Made by a program: the position numbers and the translations under genes. Below are positions 43,172-50,479 of a DNA stretch of 64,000 bases, in pieces. Every line of letters begins with the position of its first letter. The first letter of the stretch is position 1. The stretch lies in contig CAZWCE010000005.1 in the NCBI GenBank assembly GCA_964632505.1, positions 186,001 through 250,000 on the forward strand. The letters are read 5' to 3'. The notes below the pieces were generated by a model, which made no database searches, was not told where the DNA came from, and saw only the letters and a list, made by a program, of their open reading frames with translations. This DNA comes from CAZWCE01 sp964632505. GTDB taxonomy: Bacteria; Planctomycetota; Planctomycetia; Pirellulales; Thermoguttaceae.

Positions 43172-43756
43172 TCATCCCTCTTTTTGGAAGCGGCGCCGCG
43201 TCGTATCTCGGACCTCTTGCAACCACGCGTCCCGTTCTTCCTTTCGGCTCATGATGATCGACTCGAAGTTGCGGCGTTCGAACGACTTCGATCCGCACAG
43301 TCCGAAAATCACCTTCTTCCAGAGGATTTCCAGCGGATCGTTGTAGACCTGGATTTCCACGTCTCGCGGTGTATTCGAGGTGGTGAAAACCTGCACCGTC
43401 TTGTCGGTGAAATAGGGAACCGCTCCATCGGGGGTGAACTTGTAGGCGAATCCCTGTCGGAGCACTCGGTCGAGCCAGCCCTTGAGGACCGCCGGCGGCA
43501 TGCCCCACCAGTTCGGGTGAATGACCACGATGCCGTCCGACCCTTTCAGTTCCCGGGTATGCTGTTCCACATCGGGGCGTTGCGACGACTCGATCGGAAT
43601 CTCCCGATCGTAGAGCATCGGGTCGAATTTCTCTTCGTAAAGGTCGTGAAAGTAATATTCCCGGCCGATCTCATCGAGCGTTTCCAGCACGGCATCGGCG
43701 ATGGCGTGGTTGAAGCTCCCTTTTCGTTGATGACCGACAAGAACGAACACTTTCAT
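43172..43756 (-). CDS. NAD(P)H-dependent oxidoreductase (flavodoxin fold, quinone-reductase type)
   Basis: The 194-residue protein has the flavodoxin-like fold of NAD(P)H:quinone oxidoreductases. It has the FMN/FAD-binding start V-L-V-G-H-Q-R-K-G-S-F, the I-V-V-I-H-P-N-W-W-G-M-P-P motif and the W-L-D-R-V-L-R-Q-G-F-A-Y segment. These cytosolic enzymes do two-electron reduction of quinones. The start at 43756 is fixed by AGGAGG 6 bases upstream; the open frame beyond it is not protein-like. Convergent with the S41 protease gene. Confidence 0.9.
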   Translation of the reverse strand: MKVFVLVGHQRKGSFNHAIADAVLETLDEIGREYYFHDLYEEKFDPMLYDREIPIESSQRPDVEQHTRELKGSDGIVVIHPNWWGMPPAVLKGWLDRVLRQGFAYKFTPDGAVPYFTDKTVQVFTTSNTPRDVEIQVYNDPLEILWKKVIFGLCGSKSFERRNFESIIMSRKEERDAWLQEVRDTTRRRFQKEG

Positions 43757-44175
43757 GATGACCTCCTGGGGACCGTGGTCGGGTGAACGATCGAGGACGG
43801 CGTCGTCCGAGCGTCTCGGAATCGCCGTAATGAAGGCGCTGCCGCCGAACCGGCTCGGATCGCCATGCAGGACTCGATCGATAAAAAATGGAATCATTTT
43901 CCCGAACAGCCCAAGGCCAACCAACCGGGTGTCGGGGAAACGCTGGATCCCCTCTTTATACGTCGAGTCGGCGGATTTTTCAATCGGAGGGGGCGAAGCG
44001 AAGGGGAGAGCATCGCGTTTTCCTGGTGCAGACGAGGGTTCGGAAAGATCACTTTTCACCCTCACGGCTTATGATATAATGGGGAGAGGTCTTCAACAGT
44101 TCTCACGGGAAACACCGTCGCCCGACACGTTCGTGTCGGCCCGGTTCGCCCTCTTGATGCGAGGAAGTGATTTCG
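43757..44175. other. Divergent intergenic region with the prfB promoter
   Basis: About 420 bases between the leftward oxidoreductase and rightward prfB. Apart from the extended -10 element at 44072-44080, listed separately, I see nothing. Confidence 0.5.
44072..44080 (+). promoter_or_regulatory. Extended -10 promoter of prfB
   Basis: TGA-TATAAT gives a perfect -10 with the TGn extension. No good -35 is seen, which fits an extended -10 promoter. The prfB start is about 95 bases downstream. Confidence 0.6.
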
Positions 44176-45280
44176 ATGGAAAAAGAATGGACCGATCGTG
44201 CCGAATTGATCCAGCAGCGTCTCCTTCAGATGAAGGACTCTCTTTGACTACGCCACGAAAGCTTCTCAGACGCAATCCATCGAGGAGGAGATGGGCCGCC
44301 CCGATTTCTGGAACGATCAGGAGAAGGCCCAGGAGACGATCGGCAAGTTGAAATCGCTCAAGGCGGTTCTCAACCCGATGGAGGACCTGATCGCCGAGGA
44401 GGAGGATCTGGAAGTTCTCTTGGAGATGGGGGAAGAAGACGAGGAGATGGCCGAGGAAATCCCCGGCAAACTCCGTTCGCTCGAAAAAAAGCTCGACGAG
44501 TTCGAGACCCGAGCGCTCCTCTCCGGGCCGTACGATGCGAATCCCGCCATCCTCACCCTCCATGCCCGCGACGGCGGCACCGACGCCAACGACTGGGCCG
44601 AGATGCTGCTGCGCATGTACATCAACTGGGCGAAGATGCAGGATTATTCCGTCAAGTTGATCGACCGGCAAGACAACGAGGAGGCCGGAATCAACAGCGC
44701 GAGCATCATCATCCAGGGACCGATGGCGTACGGCTACCTGAAAGGGGAGTCGGGCATCCATCGTCTGGTCCGGATCAGCCCGTTCAACTCCGAAGGCAAA
44801 CGGCAGACGAGTTTCGCCGCGGTCGACGTCTCGCCGGAGATCGACGAATCGATCGACGTCGAACTGAACGATGAGGACATCCGCGAGGATACCTACCGCG
44901 CCAGCGGAGCCGGCGGACAGCACGTGAACAAGACCTCCAGTGCGATCCGGCTGACCCATTTGCCGACCAACACCGTCGTGCAATGCCAGAACCAGCGGAG
45001 CCAGCACAAGAATCGGGCGACCGCCTACAAAATGCTCCGAGCGCGACTTGCACGCATCGAAGAGGAGAAACGCGAGGCGGAGCAGGCCGCCAAATACAAG
45101 GACCAGGCGAAGGTCGGTTTCGGGTCCCAGATCCGCAACTACTTCCTCCACCCCGATCAACGGGTCAAGGACGCCCGCACCGGACACTCGGTCGGCAATT
45201 TCCAGCAAGTGCTCGACGGGGAGATCCAGGAGTTCCTGGAGTCCTTCCTCCAGTGGCGCGCCGGCCAGCAAAAGGTGTAG
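44176..45280 (+). CDS. prfB: Peptide chain release factor 2 (programmed +1 frameshift)
   Basis: Release factor 2 terminates translation at UGA and UAA. The ATG at 44176 starts a 23-codon frame that ends at an in-frame TGA (44245-44247). The protein continues in the +1 frame from GAC at 44246, giving 367 residues. The R-I-S-P-F-N-S-E-G-K-R segment carries the RF2-specific SPF tripeptide, and the G-A-G-G-Q-H-V-N-K loop carries GGQ for peptidyl-tRNA hydrolysis. GAGGAAG lies ahead of the start. Annotating only the downstream frame from an internal ATG would wrongly shorten the protein. An intrinsic terminator follows. Confidence 0.95.
44233..44248 (+). promoter_or_regulatory. Programmed +1 frameshift site of prfB
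   Basis: The slippery CTT-TGA-C is at 44242-44248. An internal Shine-Dalgarno-like AAGGA (44233-44237) ends four bases before CTT, as in the well-studied E. coli site. When RF2 is scarce the ribosome pauses at TGA and shifts, so RF2 controls its own synthesis. Confidence 0.92.
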
Positions 45281-45303
45281 CCCATTCCCCCCTCTTTCCG
45301 CCG

Positions 45304-45334
45304 AAGGCCGCTTTCTGGAAGCGGCCTTTCTTCT
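45304..45334 (+). terminator. Intrinsic terminator of prfB
   Basis: A 10-bp stem AAGGCCGCTT/AAGCGGCCTT with a 5-base loop, then TTCTTCT. Confidence 0.8.
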
Positions 45335-45509
45335 GCGCGGTTGGCGATATCATTGGAGAAAAAAAACGGAACAGCAACGATTGGCAGGATAGGGCGACCG
45401 GAAAGAGTCTGCGGCTTTCGCCGGTCGGGTGGAAGCTCCGGCGCGCAGCGGTCGATAATCCTGTTGTTCCGATCGATTTTCGCCCTTCATCCGACGGGGA
45501 TGATTCTCC

Positions 45510-45800
45510 ATGACCGACCTCGACGCACTCGATCCCCATTATGCGGCCGCTCGCGACATATTCTTCCGATATGGTCTCGAAAGCGACGCCATTCAGGTCG
45601 CTGAACTGATCCATCAGGGACATTACCTCGGAGTCCTGTTCTCTTGCCGGGGGTGGACCCTTCGATGCCTGTTCGCTCAAGACGCCCTTGTGCTGCGCGA
45701 CCCCGATGGGAACATTCGCGAGAAGATCGAGCACGGCTCTTCCACCCATCACTCGCCCGCCACTCTTCCGATGATCCACTCGACGCGACACGCCGCCTGA
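45510..45800 (+). CDS. Small uncharacterised protein
   Basis: I do not recognise this 96-residue ORF. The first 75 residues look protein-like (balanced composition; L-D-P-H-Y-A-A-A-R-D-I-F-F-R-Y-G near the start, D-P-D-G-N-I-R-E-K-I later), while the last 20 are His/Thr/Ser-rich and less convincing. There is no signal peptide or membrane helix. GGGG lies upstream but spacing is poor. It lies after the prfB terminator with no partner gene nearby. A chance ORF cannot be ruled out. Confidence 0.4.
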   Translation: MTDLDALDPHYAAARDIFFRYGLESDAIQVAELIHQGHYLGVLFSCRGWTLRCLFAQDALVLRDPDGNIREKIEHGSSTHHSPATLPMIHSTRHAA

Positions 45801-46316
45801 TTTCGCTTCGAGTCCGACCAGGGCGATTCTTCGGCGATGACGGCGAAGTCCTGCGTTCTTTTTCCACCGCTTCTTTCCCCGACCGGGAACCCCTTCGTAT
45901 TTCGCGGAGCCTGTGCGGGTTGGGCGGACGGTAGGGATTGCGTCGTTTCCGGCGCTGATCCGTTCTTGCCACCGCCAAAAAAAGAACCGATTTCTTAACT
46001 CTTTGCCACTTCGAACATTGGCGCTCATCATAGCGGTTGTAACGGAAAAAAACCGCTTGGAAATGATTGCCGATTTTGAAGAAATCTGCAAAATGAATTA
46101 AAGATGCAAGCTATGATTATTTATCGAGCTCCCCGATGCCCCCGCCATTGGCGGTCCCGAGGAGCCGGCCAACGTAGATGAATATCATTGCTGGAACCAT
46201 CCTCCGTGTTTCTTTTTAATAGGAATAGGAAAGGGAGCGGCGGAGGATCACATCATTGGTGTGTTTTTCACGGATTTTCCTAGATCCCTTTTCCGGGAGA
46301 TATTGGGAGAAAACTC
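45801..46316. other. Intergenic region upstream of the YTV protein
   Basis: About 515 bases, AT-richer in the right half. No gene, RNA or clear promoter could be assigned. Confidence 0.5.
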
Positions 46317-47762
46317 ATGGATACTTCGATCAAGACAACCACGACGGCGTTATGCTGGAGAAATGCAATGCGAGGAGCCGTTTTCGGCCGCCTGGGGACG
46401 ATCTTGTTGCCGGTGGCGTTGTTCCTTCTGCCGACGGCGGTCTGGGGGCAGTGCTGCACCGACATCGTCCAGCCGACCGGACAGGTCTATCGCGTGGAGT
46501 ACCAGACGTATTACGAACCGGTCGAGCGGACCGCCTACCGGATCGAATACGAAACGCAATACCTGCAGAAAGAGGTCACCACTTACCGCCAGATCTGGGA
46601 AACCCAGATGCGCGAGAAGCGGTACACGGTTTGCCGACCGGTGGCCGAAACGAGTGTTCGGGAAGAACGCCACCAGGTGCTCAAGCCGGTTTGGGAAACC
46701 TCTTACCGCGATGAAAGCTACGACGTGATTCGCTACGTTCCGGAAACTTCGGAGCGGGAGGAGCGGTATACCGTCTCGAAGCCGGTCTGGGAAACCCAGC
46801 AGCGGCAGATCACCCAGACGGTGATGCGACCCGTGCAGCAGCAGGTGTACCAAACCCGACGCTACGTCGTGAATCGTCCCGTGACCACCTATACGACTCG
46901 GTACGTCGACCAGGGCCAATATGTCGACCACGTGACCTACAAGCCGGGCGATGTCCACAAACGCTTGACCTGGCAGAGCGGCGGAACCTATTACGATCCC
47001 GCGACCGGCACGACGCAACGTCGGTGCCCCGGACTCTACTGGACGCCCATGCAGGCGCCGGGGCAGTACCAGGTCGAAAAGGTCTATCAACCGAACGTGA
47101 TTGCCCAGCAGGTTCCCGTGACCACCTTCGTGCCGCAGACGGTCGAGGAGCAGGTTCCGATGAACGTCACCACCTACCAGCCGGAGCGGATCGTACGGAA
47201 CGAGCCTTACCAGGTCTGTCGGATGGTGCAGGAAGAGCGGGTCCGCAAGGTTCCGGTGACCACCTACAAGAAAGTCGTCGAGCGGGTCGAAAAGAAGGTT
47301 CCCGTGAAGGCCTGCAAGATGGTGACCGAGGAGGTGGTTCGGAAGGTTCCGGTGACCACCTACAAGTACGTGACCGAAGAGCGGGTGGAGCAATACCCTG
47401 TGAAAGTCTGCAAGACGGTTCCGGTGACCGAGACCGTCACGGTTCCTCACACCGTGGAGAAACGCGTTCCGGTGACCTATACCTGCTCGGTGCCGCGGAC
47501 GGTGGTCCAGAAGATCCCGATCGATCCGGTGACGGGGGTTCCCATCACGACGGAATCGGTCGTCGTCGAGAAGCCGGCAACGGTCTTGGAAAGCAAAAAG
47601 ATGGAGACGACCTCCGAGAAGCCCGAGGTCGAGGGGAGAGACGCCGCGGAGGAGGCCGACCCGGCCGATCAGGCACCCACGCTCGCCCCGCCGGTCGAAA
47701 AGACGCCGGCTCCCCCGGCGCCCGCTCCGGAGAGATCGACACCCGAGGCGACCGAAACGTAG
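46317..47762 (+). CDS. Exported YTV-repeat protein (planctomycete envelope protein)
   Basis: The 481-residue protein has a signal peptide after a basic N-terminus (hydrophobic run ending A-V-W-G-Q). Two blocks of repeats follow. Residues about 55-200 repeat units like E-R-Y-T-V-x-K-P-V-W-E-T. Residues about 260-395 repeat K-V-P-V-T-T-Y-K-x-V-x-E-E. These match the YTV domain, a repeat found in planctomycete exported proteins that has been linked to the proteinaceous cell wall. A Pro/Glu/Ala-rich tail of 60 residues ends it. GGGAG precedes the ATG. Monocistronic with a strong terminator. The structural role is from family knowledge, not from this sequence. Confidence 0.9.
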   Translation: MDTSIKTTTTALCWRNAMRGAVFGRLGTILLPVALFLLPTAVWGQCCTDIVQPTGQVYRVEYQTYYEPVERTAYRIEYETQYLQKEVTTYRQIWETQMREKRYTVCRPVAETSVREERHQVLKPVWETSYRDESYDVIRYVPETSEREERYTVSKPVWETQQRQITQTVMRPVQQQVYQTRRYVVNRPVTTYTTRYVDQGQYVDHVTYKPGDVHKRLTWQSGGTYYDPATGTTQRRCPGLYWTPMQAPGQYQVEKVYQPNVIAQQVPVTTFVPQTVEEQVPMNVTTYQPERIVRNEPYQVCRMVQEERVRKVPVTTYKKVVERVEKKVPVKACKMVTEEVVRKVPVTTYKYVTEERVEQYPVKVCKTVPVTETVTVPHTVEKRVPVTYTCSVPRTVVQKIPIDPVTGVPITTESVVVEKPATVLESKKMETTSEKPEVEGRDAAEEADPADQAPTLAPPVEKTPAPPAPAPERSTPEATET

Positions 47763-47817
47763 GAACGGATTCTTTCTCCAGATCATCTTTTTGTGGATAT
47801 TCCCGAAACCATCCCCC

Positions 47818-47848
47818 ACCGGGCAGTGCGAGCTGCCCGGTTTTTTTT
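47818..47848 (+). terminator. Intrinsic terminator of the YTV gene
   Basis: A 9-bp stem ACCGGGCAG/CTGCCCGGT, a 6-base loop and eight T. Confidence 0.92.
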
Positions 47849-47908
47849 GCGCTCCGGGCCGGGGGCGAAAGAAATGGGGCCGGGGCCCTGCTGAATGGGG
47901 GGCGAGAT

Positions 47909-47939
47909 TTGACAACCGCACGAATCGGATTATTCTAAT
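47909..47939 (+). promoter_or_regulatory. Candidate promoter upstream of the ECF sigma gene
   Basis: A consensus TTGACA at 47909-47914 is followed by TATTCT (16-base spacer) or TCTAAT (19-base spacer). It would give a leader of about 420 bases. Tentative. Confidence 0.35.
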
Positions 47940-48365
47940 AATACTTCCGCGCGGCGTTTTTTTCCATTTTGCAATAAGGAAGGCTGCGCGTGGAAGATAT
48001 TACAAAAGACCGCCGGAGCGTTTTGACGCTGGTGAAAGACGAAAAATGTTTCGTTTTTCTAGAGGGTCGCAAACTGTTTGCCGGCAAGGAGTTACGCTGT
48101 TAGGAGTATCGTCGGGGGAGCGGGAATGCCGGAAAAAGCCTTTTGGCATGCAACTTGCACTTTCTCCGAGGCAACAAGGAAGTAGGACACGTTACGACAT
48201 TCTGTCCCGGAGCCGAAGTCTTATCCCGAAGCAGGCCCGATTTTTTTTCGAGAAAATCGGCTGAACCTATTCGGAATTTCTCCGTCAACGTGTTCGGAAC
48301 TGGTAGAATCACCAGGGAAAAGTTCTGCGTTGCGAACCTTTTTCCGCAAGACCGCGTAGGATACG

Positions 48366-49022
48366 ATGAGCTGTACCACGAAAATACCGAATCGGAAGAC
48401 GACCACCGCCGCGTATGCCGACTGGACCGACGAAGCGCTCCTTTTGGAATACCGCCAGTACCAGGATCGGCCGGCGTTCGAGCATTTGGTCAAGCGATAC
48501 GAGAGAGAGCTTTACAATTACCTCCGTCATTATATGTCGGACGCGGAGATGGCCGAGGACGCGTTCCAGACGACCTTTTTGCAAGTGCATCTGAAATGCG
48601 ACCAGTTCGAGGAAGGCCGGAAGTTCCGCCCGTGGTTGTACCGCATCGCCACGAATCAGGCGATCGATGCCCAGCGGAAGCGCAAACGACGGCGGATGTA
48701 CAGCCTTGATGGTGGAATGCACTCCGGCTCGAATGATCCGGAGACACCCCAATTGCTCCAATTGCTCGAAAATGAACAGGACGATCCATTCGAGATCCTC
48801 GAGGAGGCGGAACGGGCCCAGCAGGTCCGCGACGCCATCGACCGGCTCCCCGGTGTCCTCGGCGAGACGTTGAAGCTGGTGTATTTTCAGGGGTTGAAAT
48901 ACCGCGAAGTGGCCGAAGTGCTCTCGGTGCCGTTCGGGACGGTGAAGAGCCGGTTGAACGCGGCGATCAAAAAGTTGAATCTTTATCTATCGGAAGAAGG
49001 AGCGGAAACGTATTCCGCCTGA
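48366..49022 (+). CDS. ECF-type RNA polymerase sigma factor
   Basis: The 218-residue protein has only regions sigma2 and sigma4. Region 2 contains A-F-E-H-L-V-K-R-Y-E-R-E-L-Y-N-Y and D-A-E-M-A-E-D-A-F-Q-T-T-F-L-Q-V. Region 4 ends with L-K-Y-R-E-V-A-E-V-L-S-V-P-F-G-T-V-K-S-R, the -35-binding helix-turn-helix. AGGA lies 9 bases upstream of the ATG. The next gene, 150 bases downstream, encodes a membrane protein with an anti-sigma-like N-terminus, so the two probably form a signalling pair. Targets unknown. Confidence 0.93.
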   Translation: MSCTTKIPNRKTTTAAYADWTDEALLLEYRQYQDRPAFEHLVKRYERELYNYLRHYMSDAEMAEDAFQTTFLQVHLKCDQFEEGRKFRPWLYRIATNQAIDAQRKRKRRRMYSLDGGMHSGSNDPETPQLLQLLENEQDDPFEILEEAERAQQVRDAIDRLPGVLGETLKLVYFQGLKYREVAEVLSVPFGTVKSRLNAAIKKLNLYLSEEGAETYSA

Positions 49023-49173
49023 GCGTGACGCTCGGTTCGAGGATGCGTTTCCCGCGGAAACGTTCGTTGTTTTTTCGCGGGGCAGCGAAAGCCGATGAAC
49101 GAATATGGGCCAGGGAAGTGTCGCGTGCCGCGATTGTCGGGGACGGACGTTCTCGTTTCAGGTGAAGCACAGC

Positions 49174-50418
49174 ATGAATCATCAAGATCAGGAATTGCTC
49201 GTCGGATATTTATTGGGGGCGCTCGATCAGCAAGAACACGCCCAGCTCGAGATCCGGCTCGCCGAGAGTGACCGGCTGCGCGATCATTTGGCGGATCTTC
49301 GCGAGGAGCTCTCGCCGCTGTTGGATCGAAGCGATCATTCGGTCGATCCGCCGGAGGATTTGGCCCAACGAACCTGCCGAGCGCTTTGGGAGACGCTCGA
49401 CGGCAAACATCACGAGGAGACGGTCGAGGAGCGCTTCACCGAAATCTCCGGCACCGGCCGGCGTCGTGTCCATATCCATATTCTTCGATCCGATCCCGCT
49501 CCCGATGAAGAAACGCCGACGAAAGCCTCCGACGAGGTGGCGATTCCCGACGAAATCTTTTCGCCGAAGGTTCCCCTTTCGCCGAAGCCGGTCGTGCCCC
49601 GCGAGGCCGACACTTCTCCTCATCTTCCCGCGACGATCGCCTCGAACGTCGGCGGTGCCCCCTTCTCGCAACGGTCTCGGCCGCTGAAATCCTGGGGCGA
49701 CAGCCGTCCGGAAGGCACCGGACGCGGTTGGTCGGTCGCCGATGTGATCGCCTCGATCGCCGTCGGCATTCTTTTTGCCCTGTTGATTTTCCCGGCCGTC
49801 CAATACGCGCGGAATCGGGCCCAGGTCCTCATGTGCCAGAACAAACTCCGCCAGATGGGGGAGAATTTTGTGCTCTACAGCCATTCCCATCGCGGCGCAC
49901 CGTCATTACCGCCCGAGCGGACGAACGTTGCCGGATGGAACACGCCTCTGTTGCGGCAGTCGGCCACCTTGGCATCGTCCGAGGTCCTCGCTTCTTCGAA
50001 AACTCCCGTGAAGGACGTCCCCCGATTCGAAGTGCCTCTTTCCGAGGAAGCGTGGTTGCCCCCGGAGACGGTGCGGCGCCATACCGTTCCGCGACCGGTC
50101 GGTTCGGGAAGCAACGATCGGATCGGCTATCTCGTCAACGGGCGATACCAGTCTCTCGGACGTTCCTCGTCTCCCCGTTTGGCGGTGCTCTCCGGGAAGT
50201 CGGCTTGGAATGCTCCCATGCCCGGCGATTCTCGGCGATCGTGCATCGGCGATCTCGGTCAGAACGTGCTCTATCGCGACGGGCACGTCCGGCTGCATTC
50301 CCCCGCCGACCCGGATCCGAAAGGCGTGCTTTTTCTCGAATCGGCCGGCTCTCTGGAAGACGTCGGCGATTCCCAGCAGGTGCTCCTGCGAACGCCCGAG
50401 ACACCGATGAAGCCTTGA
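49174..50418 (+). CDS. Anti-sigma-like protein fused to a DUF1559/prepilin-like domain
   Basis: The 414-residue protein starts at an ATG with AGGTGA upstream. Its N-terminus (E-L-L-V-G-Y-L-L-G-A-L-D-Q-Q-E-H, then a helical segment) resembles the cytoplasmic part of anti-sigma factors, but the zinc-binding His-Cys-Cys set is absent. A Pro/Ser-rich linker leads to one membrane helix near residue 190 (A-S-I-A-V-G-I-L-F-A-L-L-I-F-P-A-V-Q). The sequence just after it (M-C-Q-N-K-L-R-Q-M-G) matches the start of DUF1559 pilin-like proteins. The end has N-V-L-Y-R-D-G-H-V, the H-X9-DG motif without its His. Likely the membrane regulator of the adjacent ECF sigma factor. Confidence 0.7.
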   Translation: MNHQDQELLVGYLLGALDQQEHAQLEIRLAESDRLRDHLADLREELSPLLDRSDHSVDPPEDLAQRTCRALWETLDGKHHEETVEERFTEISGTGRRRVHIHILRSDPAPDEETPTKASDEVAIPDEIFSPKVPLSPKPVVPREADTSPHLPATIASNVGGAPFSQRSRPLKSWGDSRPEGTGRGWSVADVIASIAVGILFALLIFPAVQYARNRAQVLMCQNKLRQMGENFVLYSHSHRGAPSLPPERTNVAGWNTPLLRQSATLASSEVLASSKTPVKDVPRFEVPLSEEAWLPPETVRRHTVPRPVGSGSNDRIGYLVNGRYQSLGRSSSPRLAVLSGKSAWNAPMPGDSRRSCIGDLGQNVLYRDGHVRLHSPADPDPKGVLFLESAGSLEDVGDSQQVLLRTPETPMKP

Positions 50419-50479
50419 TTTCTCCGAGCAGGGCGCGGGTAGACCGTTTTTCCATGGCGGTGATGCGCGTGTCGGATCC

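Larger units (their letters stand above)
47763..48365. other. Intergenic region between the YTV and sigma factor genes
   Basis: About 600 bases. It holds the YTV terminator, a candidate promoter with TTGACA (47909) and a hairpin CCGATTTT/AAAATCGG at 48237-48260. Short open frames here are not protein-like. Confidence 0.5.
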
